This document shows positions 42,635 to 51,855 of a stretch of 64,000 bases of DNA, piece after piece. Source of the DNA: Blautia pseudococcoides (GTDB lineage: Bacteria; Bacillota; Clostridia; Lachnospirales; Lachnospiraceae); the NCBI RefSeq assembly GCF_001689125.2, contig NZ_CP015405.2:4366501-4430500 (forward strand), in the 5' to 3' direction. The position numbers were made by a program, and so were the translations under genes. Every line of letters begins with the position of its first letter. Within the stretch, counting starts at the first letter, position 1. The notes under the pieces were generated by a model. That model did no database searches. It worked only from the letters and a program-made list of their open reading frames with translations, and was not told the origin of the DNA.

Positions 42635-45600
42635 ATGGGGAAGAAAAGAAATATAGCCGGATTTTTGTCAGGTGAAGAGAGACAGTGTAAGATATTTGCG
42701 GTAGATGAGGGCCTTCCGTTCTGGCTTGTGCAGATGTTGGTAAGCCTTCCGGAACAAACCCTGACGATTGAAAAAAGCGATGACCAACTGCAGATTCTGG
42801 AGGAGGGCGCCAGGGAGCGTATGCGTGTACAGACTGCCACGGATGGGGAGACAGAAGGCATTGCGGTCATCTGCCACAATCCCCTGGAAAGTCTGCATGT
42901 ACAGGATCTTCTGACCGTTGCCGGAAAAAAGATCATAGATGTCCCGGAATCGTTTCGTTTTCTGGAAGAAGCAGCGTCAAATCTGGACAGCTCCTTTTCC
43001 TTTATCCTGTATTCGGATCAGGAAGAGACATGTCTGGAAAATTGTTTTATCAGTTATCCAAAAAGCATCACGCTGCTGCCTGATATCCTAATTCTCGATC
43101 AGGTACAGATGATGATCATGAGGACAGGACCAGCTTTTTTCTATAACCTGAAGGGGTATTTTTGTATAGGAGGTGCTGTGGAACTGACGGCAGATGTCAG
43201 GTGGGGGGCCGGTCGGGAAATCACGGTTCGTATATTATCAAAAGAAGGTGTATTTCCGGGGCTTTCTGCGTTTATCAAATGGATCACCGGAAAAAGCGAT
43301 GCAGAGGAACTGGTATCCTGGCTCCCGGATTCCCAGGAAATCCTGGATGCTGCACTGTGCGGGGCAGTGATCATCCTGGATGAGAAGGAGGGGTGTTTAA
43401 AGAATTTTACAGCAGAACTGCAGCTGACACTTTGGCATATGGTATTTCTCGTAGATTTTGACTGGGCCGACAAAACCATAGAGGGCAGCCTGAAGACAGA
43501 CAGCCCGGTTAAGATAAGCAGGCTGTTTTCGGAGCTGACAGGGGGAAGTATGGAGGCGGAAGCATCCGTTGCAGACCTGGAACTGGAGGACTGCAGGGTA
43601 AAGCTGGACCTTGAAGGGCAGGCGTACGGGTTGTACTGCAGTCTGAAGACAGACTGGCAGATAGGCCTGCTGAGACTTCAAAATGTGCAGATGGAAGTGC
43701 AGTACCGGAGAGAGGAAGGAATCTGTTTTAAACTTGCCGGGATGATGGATCTGGGAAGTGGTAAGGTGCTGACCGCGGGCGCTTCTTATGATGCGGCGGC
43801 AGATGACTGGGTAATATCGGGAGGCTTAGGTCTGGGGTTTGGTGTCACAGTGCTGGACCTGGCAGAGGCGCTGGGAAAGGCAGTGCCAGGCCTATCCCTG
43901 CCTGGATTCCTGGGCTGTATATCCCTTCAGGAATTTCAGATGGAATACCATTTGGCCCAAAACAGCTGTATGGTATCCTTCAAGGGAAAAGCAGAGCTTG
44001 AAAATCCGGTCAGTCTGAATGAGATTCCTTTGCTTGCAGAACTGCTGCCCCGGGAATTTGTCTATGAGGATGAAGGAATAAAGGTGACGTACAGGGATGG
44101 CAGCATAACAGAGGGCTGTATTTCTCTGGCCTATTCAAATGACAACTCAAAAGAGGAGGAACCATTTTCGACGGCCGGTACCGCCGTTGTGCAGGAGAGG
44201 CAAGAAGAGAAAACGCAGGGACAGGGCGAAACAGGTGCTATTTGTACAGACGAGGGTGTCCGCTGGTTTGATGTACATAAAAATATTGGTACGGCCGCCC
44301 TTCACAGGGTTGGGGTATCCATGGAGGACGGCGTTATCCGGGTGTTGTTGGATGCTGGGATGAAAATGGGGCCTGTGGGAGTGGAGATAAAAGGCTTGAC
44401 GGCCGGTTATGATATAACGGACCATTCTATTACTGGGGGACTTATAGGTCTGGCTCTGTCTTACAACACGGAAGCCCTTGCGCTGGAAGGCGGAATCTAC
44501 AGGGAAAAGACATCAGCTCCGGGTATTCGTCTGAAGCTGGGGGGAACCGTCACAGTGAAAGCCGGAGGGTGGAAGCTGAGCGGCATGGCATCCTATGCGC
44601 TGCTTACGGATAACAGCTCCAGCCTTTTCCTGTTCCTGAACTGTCAGGCTGCACTTGGTGGGACGCCGGCTTTTATGTTGACGGGCCTGATGGGAGGACT
44701 TGGGATCAACCGCCGGCTGCGTATGCCTGAAATCGGGGAAGTGGAGACGTTTCCGCTTTTGACCATGGATGATAAAAAGACAGGAATGCAGATCCTTTCA
44801 GAGCTGGAGTCTCCCAATGGGCAGAAAGAACCGTGGCTGGAAGTACGAAAAGGGGATTACATGGCAGCGGTGGGCATTGAATTTACGTCCTTTGAACTCC
44901 TTCACGGTAAACTGCTCCTTTCTCTCATGTTAGGGGAGGAGATACAGGCAGCACTTTTGGGGAGTGGTGAGATGACATTTCCGAAAGGTACCGGGCGGGA
45001 TCAAGCGTACGCCTACATAAAAATCATGATGGCCGCAGTATTGAAACCGGGTCAGGGGATATTTACACTTGATGCGGCTATCTCGGATGATTCATTCCTT
45101 TTAAGCAGGGACTGCCATTTGACCGGGGGTGCGGCTTTTTATACCTGGTACGGTAAAAATCCCCATGCAGGAGATTTTGTGGTGACCGTGGGCGGATATC
45201 ATCCGGCTTTCCGGATTCCGCAGCATTATCCCACTCCATGCCGGGCAGGGTTTCACTGGAAGGTGAGTTCCTGTATCAGTGCAAAGGGGGAAGCATATCT
45301 GGCAGTCACGCCGTCCTGTGCCATGGCAGGGGGAAGTCTGGAGTTTGTCTTTGAGAAAGGGGATCTGCGGGCATGGTTCACGGCATATGCAGACATGGTC
45401 ATGCGGTGGCACCCCTTCTTCTTACAGGCGGAAATAGGAGTGGAAGTGGGGGCATCCTGCCGTCTGAACCTGCTCTTCTGCCATAAGACCATCAAACTGA
45501 CCCTTGGGGCTGCGCTGCAGTTATGGGGTCCGCCTGTGGGAGGCATTGTCACAGTGGATCTGTGCGTGCTGAGTTTTGATATCAGCTTTGGCAAAAGGAG

Positions 45601-46318
45601 AGACGGCGAATGCCTGGTACTGGATTGGAAAGGATTTTGTGAGGTACTACCCGCTCCCAAAGAGATTGTGCACGTAGTCCCCAGGGAGGGCCTGCAGCCG
45701 CAGCAGGATCAGGAGGAGCCGTGGATCGCGGACAGCGGAACATTTGAATTTGCTACGGAGACGGTCATTCCTCTTGGGAATATCTCTGTTCGCCCAATGG
45801 GACTTCCGGAGGTTTTTTCGGAAGACAGGATCACTGTGATCTCACCTGATAAGAGGCAGGGGCCGCCGGAGCAGTTTGGCTTTGAGACAGAGGAGATACA
45901 CGGAGATTTTCCGGAAGCACTCTGGGGAAGACCCATTCAGGGCACCGGCAGTCCGAAAGCCAACATGCTGGGCGGTCTGGTAAAAGGATACCGGATTGCA
46001 TCTCCAAAAGCTTTAAACGAGGGCGCAAAAGACATAGAAGATTACAGGGAGGCTCTCATTACCTGCACCAAGCTGCCCAATCCGCTGGCTGAGGAAAATC
46101 AGGAATCGGATATGTTCAGGCCCAGTGAGGGGGAGGAGGCTTTTGTTTGTCTGGAGAGGATAGCGGCAGAGCAGGAAAAAGCCAGCCGTCTGGATGCAGC
46201 AACGCAGCTTGCCATGTTTTATGACGGTCCGTCGGGAGACTTCGACTTGATAGGTAAGAATTTGTATTCTATATTCCGCGACCGTCCGATGTTTGTAAAA
46301 GGAGGAAACCGTACATGA
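42635..46318 (+). CDS. Very large DUF6603-like beta-rich protein
   Basis: A 1,227-residue protein with no signal peptide or clear membrane helix. The region of about 650-990 matches my memory of DUF6603: GTPAFMLTGLMGGLGINRRLRMPEIGEVETFPLL (from 676), then VTVGGYHPAFRIPQHYP (near 850), AYLAVTPSCAMAGGSLEF, DLRAWFTAYADMVMRWHPFFLQAEIGVEVGAS and LWGPPVGGIVTVDL. The rest is rich in alternating hydrophobic and Gly residues, as in long beta-sheets, solenoids or amphipathic barrels. AGGAGG lies 8 nt before the ATG. It overlaps the next gene by 4 bp (ATGA). Function unknown. Confidence 0.72.
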   Translation: MGKKRNIAGFLSGEERQCKIFAVDEGLPFWLVQMLVSLPEQTLTIEKSDDQLQILEEGARERMRVQTATDGETEGIAVICHNPLESLHVQDLLTVAGKKIIDVPESFRFLEEAASNLDSSFSFILYSDQEETCLENCFISYPKSITLLPDILILDQVQMMIMRTGPAFFYNLKGYFCIGGAVELTADVRWGAGREITVRILSKEGVFPGLSAFIKWITGKSDAEELVSWLPDSQEILDAALCGAVIILDEKEGCLKNFTAELQLTLWHMVFLVDFDWADKTIEGSLKTDSPVKISRLFSELTGGSMEAEASVADLELEDCRVKLDLEGQAYGLYCSLKTDWQIGLLRLQNVQMEVQYRREEGICFKLAGMMDLGSGKVLTAGASYDAAADDWVISGGLGLGFGVTVLDLAEALGKAVPGLSLPGFLGCISLQEFQMEYHLAQNSCMVSFKGKAELENPVSLNEIPLLAELLPREFVYEDEGIKVTYRDGSITEGCISLAYSNDNSKEEEPFSTAGTAVVQERQEEKTQGQGETGAICTDEGVRWFDVHKNIGTAALHRVGVSMEDGVIRVLLDAGMKMGPVGVEIKGLTAGYDITDHSITGGLIGLALSYNTEALALEGGIYREKTSAPGIRLKLGGTVTVKAGGWKLSGMASYALLTDNSSSLFLFLNCQAALGGTPAFMLTGLMGGLGINRRLRMPEIGEVETFPLLTMDDKKTGMQILSELESPNGQKEPWLEVRKGDYMAAVGIEFTSFELLHGKLLLSLMLGEEIQAALLGSGEMTFPKGTGRDQAYAYIKIMMAAVLKPGQGIFTLDAAISDDSFLLSRDCHLTGGAAFYTWYGKNPHAGDFVVTVGGYHPAFRIPQHYPTPCRAGFHWKVSSCISAKGEAYLAVTPSCAMAGGSLEFVFEKGDLRAWFTAYADMVMRWHPFFLQAEIGVEVGASCRLNLLFCHKTIKLTLGAALQLWGPPVGGIVTVDLCVLSFDISFGKRRDGECLVLDWKGFCEVLPAPKEIVHVVPREGLQPQQDQEEPWIADSGTFEFATETVIPLGNISVRPMGLPEVFSEDRITVISPDKRQGPPEQFGFETEEIHGDFPEALWGRPIQGTGSPKANMLGGLVKGYRIASPKALNEGAKDIEDYREALITCTKLPNPLAEENQESDMFRPSEGEEAFVCLERIAAEQEKASRLDAATQLAMFYDGPSGDFDLIGKNLYSIFRDRPMFVKGGNRT

Positions 46319-48510
46319 ATGAGTCGGAAAACCTGCGTCTGTATGCATCCATGGTACCCCAAATGGATGCGGGAATATGGACGGTAGAGATAGAACAGGA
46401 GCTGAGTCTAAATAAAGATGCACAGCGAAAAGCTGTCAATGAAGAAAAGATCCGTGTCCGCCGTCAGATATTGGTACCCTCTGCAGTTTTTTCTCTGACT
46501 GAGGGGATGGTGGTGAACCGTTGTCCTCTGCCCGGTACCAAGGCAGCGGTGACGGACTGTGTTCCCCACATTATATTAAAGGGTCCGTTCCTTCCATGGA
46601 TTGGGCGCTGCAGGTGGAAGGAAAAGGCAGTCCCATCGCTGGGACTTCTCGTCCTGACAGAACAGGAGCTTAGGGAAAACGGATGTGGGACACTTCATAG
46701 GATGAAGGTGAAGGATTATCTGGGTGGAGTAGGAAGGGACAATGGGGTGTTCCGTCCGGATTATACAGATATACCCAAAGAGATGGCCGAACAGGAGTGT
46801 AGTTATATACGAATTGCAGGTCCACTGGCAAAAAAGGTACTGCCCCACATGGATGAGCTGTCTTACTATGCACACTGCCGACAGGTTTATATAGGGAATA
46901 AGGCTGAGATGGGTCTGGATCGGGACGGGTTATTCTCTGTGGTCATGTCGCCCAGGGTTCCCCAGTATATTCCCGGACAGGTACAGTCTTATCATACCTT
47001 CCTGATCGTGCAGGACGGTCTGTTACGGGAGGAGGGGAAAGACAGCCCGTTCCAGGATTTCATAGTCCTGTACTCCTGGGAGTTTCAGGTATCAGGGCAG
47101 ACGCCCTACAGTTTCAGAAGATTCTGTGAAGACCTGACAGAGAAAGATGCTGATAGGATGCTTCTTCGTCTTTCCGGAGATATCCCTGACGGGGCAGTAA
47201 AGGAAAGGGTAAAAGAGGGGTTTGTGCCGCTGCTTTACCATGCCAGGACTGGCGATGAAGGGATGTGCTTTTACCGCTCACCTCTGATACCCGTAAGCGG
47301 AAAGGAGATTGAGAAGAAGGAACCTTTTTTTACGGCAGATGCGGCTATGATCTATGATGCACAGAGTGCTGTCTTTGATTTATCCCTGGCCTGTGCCTGG
47401 GAGGCAGGCAGATTGTCAGCTGTATCGGATCAGGTATACGTCAGACAGATTCTGGCGCTCCGCAAAAAAGCCCAGCAGATCGCGGATGTGCTTTTTTCCC
47501 GGATGCTGTCCAGAGCAGCAGAAAGCGGAAAAAAAGATACTCTGGACCGACCGGAGGAATTTGCCCAAAGTGCCAGAAAAGAGCTGGAACAACTTGGGAA
47601 AGAGGAATGGGACGGTTTGCTGCAGGGCGGGAAAGATGCGGAGACACTGGTCATGGCACTTAACAGGACAGGATGGGATACAATAGGACAGGGGGAAGGG
47701 CTGATGAGGCTTGCAGGGGAGGCGTCCTGTATAACGGGGGAGGTCATGACAGAGACGGAGGTTCTTGTGAGGGCATTTCTCAAAGAGAATTATATGCTTT
47801 TACTGCCCCTTTTAGAGGAAGAGACAGCGCCCCTTGCAGCCTGGCTTGGCAAACTGCTGCTGCTGTACCCTGTACCGCAGGATTATCTGCTTCCCCATCC
47901 GCAGCTGCTTCCCAGGGAAAGTGTTCGTTTCTTTTACCTGGATGAAAATTGGCAGAGGGCCGCCTTCGACGGAGCTGTGAGTCTGGGGCTGGATTCCAGC
48001 AGACAGGCAGATTTTAACTGTGTGATGGAACGGATACTCTATGAAAGTACCAGAAAGGAGATGCTGGCTTACCGGGCCGCCCTTTATGGTGAGACAGTGC
48101 CTGGTGATGATGGGGGGCCAAAAGGAGGCTTTATGATCCGGAGCCATCTGGTTTCCAGTTGGCCTACACTGTCGCTGCAGGCTTATGACAAGGAGGGAAA
48201 GAAGCTGGCAATCCTTCGCATGCAGCACCTTGCGGGGGAGACGCTTCTGTGCATACTGGACGGAATACCCGCAAGGATCCAGGTGGAGGAGCCGGGGGAG
48301 AGCCTTCAGATGAAGATTCTCCATAAGGATTATGAAGTGTTTCGGAGTGATGCCCATGTCCTGGATCTGGATAAAGCGGGCAGTGGGCTGCTGGGACAGA
48401 TGGCTAAGAGGCTGGGAAAAAAGGCAGAAGAGATAGACGTGCTGACCTTTGTGACAGAACTTCTGACCACGGGAGAACGTACCGTATTTGAGAAGGAGGG
48501 CGGGAAATGA
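46315..48510 (+). CDS. Uncharacterised 731-residue operon protein
   Basis: A soluble-looking protein without signal peptide or membrane span. The C-terminal part (about 510-680) has LLYPVPQDYLLPHPQLLPRESVRFFYLDENWQRAAFDGAVSLG, then GGFMIRSHLVSSWPTLSLQAYD and LLCILDGIPARIQVEEPGE. I recall a like pattern (VPF-x-YLVP, LPPESIRFF, W-x-x-A-x-x-DGA) in uncharacterised large proteins of actinobacteria and other phyla, so it is probably a conserved domain. Residues 370-490 are helical. It overlaps both neighbours by 4 bp and follows AGGAGG. No function is assigned. Confidence 0.7.
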   Translation: MNESENLRLYASMVPQMDAGIWTVEIEQELSLNKDAQRKAVNEEKIRVRRQILVPSAVFSLTEGMVVNRCPLPGTKAAVTDCVPHIILKGPFLPWIGRCRWKEKAVPSLGLLVLTEQELRENGCGTLHRMKVKDYLGGVGRDNGVFRPDYTDIPKEMAEQECSYIRIAGPLAKKVLPHMDELSYYAHCRQVYIGNKAEMGLDRDGLFSVVMSPRVPQYIPGQVQSYHTFLIVQDGLLREEGKDSPFQDFIVLYSWEFQVSGQTPYSFRRFCEDLTEKDADRMLLRLSGDIPDGAVKERVKEGFVPLLYHARTGDEGMCFYRSPLIPVSGKEIEKKEPFFTADAAMIYDAQSAVFDLSLACAWEAGRLSAVSDQVYVRQILALRKKAQQIADVLFSRMLSRAAESGKKDTLDRPEEFAQSARKELEQLGKEEWDGLLQGGKDAETLVMALNRTGWDTIGQGEGLMRLAGEASCITGEVMTETEVLVRAFLKENYMLLLPLLEEETAPLAAWLGKLLLLYPVPQDYLLPHPQLLPRESVRFFYLDENWQRAAFDGAVSLGLDSSRQADFNCVMERILYESTRKEMLAYRAALYGETVPGDDGGPKGGFMIRSHLVSSWPTLSLQAYDKEGKKLAILRMQHLAGETLLCILDGIPARIQVEEPGESLQMKILHKDYEVFRSDAHVLDLDKAGSGLLGQMAKRLGKKAEEIDVLTFVTELLTTGERTVFEKEGGK

Positions 48511-51500
48511 GCGGGGATAGAGTAAAATCCTTAGAACTGGAAGCCATGGTGGTGGATGACCTGACGGGAGGGAACAGTATATTCCGCCGCTGGGAATTTA
48601 ATTATGCCGCACTGGACAGATTTTATTCACCTGAGCCCAGTTCCACCAACAGAAATAATGAGATAGAGGAGCGCGGCGTCTGGATACGTTTTGTCCTCCC
48701 GCGGGAACTCCGTACAAAGAAGGAAGATATGCAGGATTATCCCTGCATACCCAACCGCTGGCTGATCATCAGGAGTGACGGGATTATGGGGAACGTCAAA
48801 TCATGGGTCCTTGAGGGGGATTGTCCGGTATCGGATCATATGGAGCAGGATGAGAAGTCTGCAGCTCTGGAAACATCCAGTATGTATCTGATCTCAGAGC
48901 AGCAGAAACAGTTCTGGGAAAACTCCAGTGACCCCTATCGGAAAAATGCATTGACCAGCAGTGCAGCGGCAGGGGGATATCATGTGAATATGGGTGTGGC
49001 ATTTGAGGCTGCCAACTGGGGGGAGAGGGACGACAGTCCGCTGTTCCTGACAGCATGCGCACCGGGAAACCCCATATTCAGTGCGTATGCTGCACATAAC
49101 AGGAACATACTTTCATTTTTTGATGAGATGGAAGGTATGGATAAGGGGGAACTGGATTATTTCGTTGTGGGCTGGTATTCCAATTTTCAGCTGCCGGACG
49201 TGTATGCAGGCCGGATAAGCGGTATCCATTGGAATAAAGGAGGCGTGGCGGTCACAAAAGAGCAGGATATTTACAGGGACGAGCTTGCAGAAATTGTACA
49301 GGGCCAGAAGCTGAACGTGGCAGTCGGAGCAAGCACGGAGGAAGCATTCCGGGCGTATCTTAACAGACGTTTCACTATGGATGGAAAAATCCCGGAGGAG
49401 AGGTCCGGGGAACTGGATGCGCTGCTGGCAGCCCTCTATTATAATGTGATGGATCATAAGACCAGCCCCGCCGGAAGGAACCGTCTGGAAAATATCATCC
49501 ACGATAATAAGTTTGAAAGCAGGTCAGGGGGAACAAAGTATGTCATCTTATCCGAGACGGAGGGGCGGGCAGAACTTACACAGAAGGAACAGGATCTTCT
49601 TGACAGGCTCAATCGTTTTGACGATGAACTGGAACTACTCACAGCCATGCGTCAGCGGCTTTTGGAGATGTGGTGGAAGAAGGGATACCTGAAAACGCTG
49701 CACCGCCATAAAAATCCCCGTAAGCCGGAAGACTATGATATGTTTTTTGATGTGACCCAAAAGGACAGCCTGGTATCTTCTGTCATGGCAAAGATGCATG
49801 AGGTGAGAATGTTGTATGAATACCTGCCAAAAGAGGGGGAGAAGCTTGAACAATACGGAAGAGACCACGGAGTAAAAGACGGTCATATATTAAAAGCACT
49901 GCCAAAGCCAAGATATTGGAGAGAGGGAAACCCTGTGATCCTGATCAACGGCACGGAACCGGCAGAAGATTTGAAGACCGGGGAGTATGAGCTTCTTCCG
50001 CAATATAACTGCAGCCAGGTACCAAAGTGTCCGGAGCTTCCGGAGGAACTGCAGTCCATATTGGAAATTGTACGCAGTGAAGCAGCAGACGGGCAGGGGG
50101 AGATAAAAAAGGAACAGTCAGACTGGTATCAGCCGTGGAAGCCGGTATTTATGGAATGGATAATAGAATATCAGCCTGTCAATTTGGAGAGCTTTTTCTT
50201 TGATGGGACAGATTATCAATACAGAGGAAGTGAAAGCGGGACAGGGGAACTCTGGCAGTTTGGGGGAATCTCTCATTTGGACGCCCACCATAAATCTGTG
50301 TTTGCGCAGAGGATCAGCCAGTTATCAGAGCAGACAGGCATCAGCATCGGACAGGCTCTTAAGGAAATCTCCGGGTGGAAGTTATTGAGCCAGGAACTGG
50401 TCAGCCTGAAAGACGGTATGGCACAGCAGGATTACAGAACATTCAGGCGTCCGTACCGGGAACCTGTAGGCGACAGCGGATACACGCTGGATGAGATTTT
50501 GGGATTTTCCGGGAATGAGGAAGGGTTCTGGGAGGCTTCAGGAGGCAGGCTGGAGAGTGTTCCCCTTATAAGCGGTGACAGCTATCCTCCGTTTACGCCA
50601 TTCCAGGCGGGGCGGGGGAAGATTGCAGAATTATTCTTGTATGATGCGTTTGGCCGTGTCATGCCCCTGATTCTTTCCGGTGAGGAAAAGGGGCTGTTCC
50701 AGGAGAAGAATTTTCCTTTGATCCGCCCGGAGTACATGGCAGCAGGGAGGACAGGAGGATTTTCAAGGACAGAGAACAGAAATGAGTTTTGGATGAAACC
50801 CAGGCTTCTTCAATACGGTAGACTGCATTTTGAATTCCTGAGGACAAAAGAAAAGGAGATGGTCCATGGATATATCATTGTGAACCATATGAACCGCAGT
50901 CTTCTTCTCTACGCTCCGGATGGAAGTCTGGCAGGGGAGCTGATTGGAATTTATACGACTTCTGCCCGGAGAAAAGTCATGTTCCGCCCGGCCGGGAGAA
51001 GCGGAGTAAAAACAACAGAAGAGTTAATAGAGAAATACCCGGTACTGGGCTCTGTGGCGCAGGCCAGAAAAGAGGGGACACCGGAGGCGTTTTGGGAATT
51101 CCTGGACACCATCGACAGAGCTATCTGGACGATCGGGCAGTTCGGGAGTGATTCAGATGAGGATATTGCATTGAGCTTTGGACGTCCACTGGCACTTCTG
51201 AGGGCAGAAAGCTTCATTGAACTGGATGGGACGCCAAGGCAGGATGCCGGGTGGAAAGGCGGTTTCCAGGCAGAGCAGGAGGCGCTTTGCGGCCGGAAAT
51301 TTCCTGTACGCATCGGGGATCAGAGTATACGGGATGACGGAGTGGTGGGATATTTCCTGGAGGACAGATATGATGAGTATCACAGTATCGCCATGCCGGA
51401 GGGAAAGAGCGGAAACATACGGCAGATTGGTCCCGTTGGAACACCTGACGGCAATTACGCGGAGGCAGGTTATGGAAAGAAAGGAGCAGCAGTGATGACT

Positions 51501-51836
51501 ATACTGGCAGATCCCAGAGGAACCATCCACGCTTATACAGGTATTTTTCCGGTAAAAGAAGTGAGAGTTCCACAGGAGGAGATCACAGGACCTCTTCGCA
51601 GGATGGAGGTACAGTTCCAGGCAGGGCCATTTGTCACAAGGATCATTCCGGGAACGGATGGCACCCATGCGGTGCCGGAGATAGGGCTTCCAGCTTTTCC
51701 GCACAGTCACGGGACCTGGAGTTATGGAGAACAGGAGGAGGAATACGGACTGACGGTACCTGAAAACAAGGGAGACCAGGGAGAGGACAGGGTATCTGTC
51801 CGGGAAGGCATTTTAAAATATTTTCAAAATAAATAA
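48507..51836 (+). CDS. Uncharacterised 1,109-residue operon protein
   Basis: A large protein without signal peptide or membrane span. Near the N-terminus GVWIRFVLPRELR and YPCIPNRWLIIR (about 54-88) resemble a pattern I recall from unstudied proteins (HLHWALPDALTRG, VPNRWLV). A Lys/Glu-rich helical segment follows (about 350-440, ELTQKEQDLLDRLNRFDDELELLTAMRQRLLEMWWKKGYL). The centre contains FMEWIIEYQPVNLESFFFDGTDYQY. AAGGAGGGCGGG stands before the ATG and the start overlaps the upstream stop. Likely a structural or scaffold partner of the other operon products, by context only. Confidence 0.7.
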   Translation: MSGDRVKSLELEAMVVDDLTGGNSIFRRWEFNYAALDRFYSPEPSSTNRNNEIEERGVWIRFVLPRELRTKKEDMQDYPCIPNRWLIIRSDGIMGNVKSWVLEGDCPVSDHMEQDEKSAALETSSMYLISEQQKQFWENSSDPYRKNALTSSAAAGGYHVNMGVAFEAANWGERDDSPLFLTACAPGNPIFSAYAAHNRNILSFFDEMEGMDKGELDYFVVGWYSNFQLPDVYAGRISGIHWNKGGVAVTKEQDIYRDELAEIVQGQKLNVAVGASTEEAFRAYLNRRFTMDGKIPEERSGELDALLAALYYNVMDHKTSPAGRNRLENIIHDNKFESRSGGTKYVILSETEGRAELTQKEQDLLDRLNRFDDELELLTAMRQRLLEMWWKKGYLKTLHRHKNPRKPEDYDMFFDVTQKDSLVSSVMAKMHEVRMLYEYLPKEGEKLEQYGRDHGVKDGHILKALPKPRYWREGNPVILINGTEPAEDLKTGEYELLPQYNCSQVPKCPELPEELQSILEIVRSEAADGQGEIKKEQSDWYQPWKPVFMEWIIEYQPVNLESFFFDGTDYQYRGSESGTGELWQFGGISHLDAHHKSVFAQRISQLSEQTGISIGQALKEISGWKLLSQELVSLKDGMAQQDYRTFRRPYREPVGDSGYTLDEILGFSGNEEGFWEASGGRLESVPLISGDSYPPFTPFQAGRGKIAELFLYDAFGRVMPLILSGEEKGLFQEKNFPLIRPEYMAAGRTGGFSRTENRNEFWMKPRLLQYGRLHFEFLRTKEKEMVHGYIIVNHMNRSLLLYAPDGSLAGELIGIYTTSARRKVMFRPAGRSGVKTTEELIEKYPVLGSVAQARKEGTPEAFWEFLDTIDRAIWTIGQFGSDSDEDIALSFGRPLALLRAESFIELDGTPRQDAGWKGGFQAEQEALCGRKFPVRIGDQSIRDDGVVGYFLEDRYDEYHSIAMPEGKSGNIRQIGPVGTPDGNYAEAGYGKKGAAVMTILADPRGTIHAYTGIFPVKEVRVPQEEITGPLRRMEVQFQAGPFVTRIIPGTDGTHAVPEIGLPAFPHSHGTWSYGEQEEEYGLTVPENKGDQGEDRVSVREGILKYFQNK

Positions 51837-51855
51837 TGTATAGGAGGAAGGGTGA

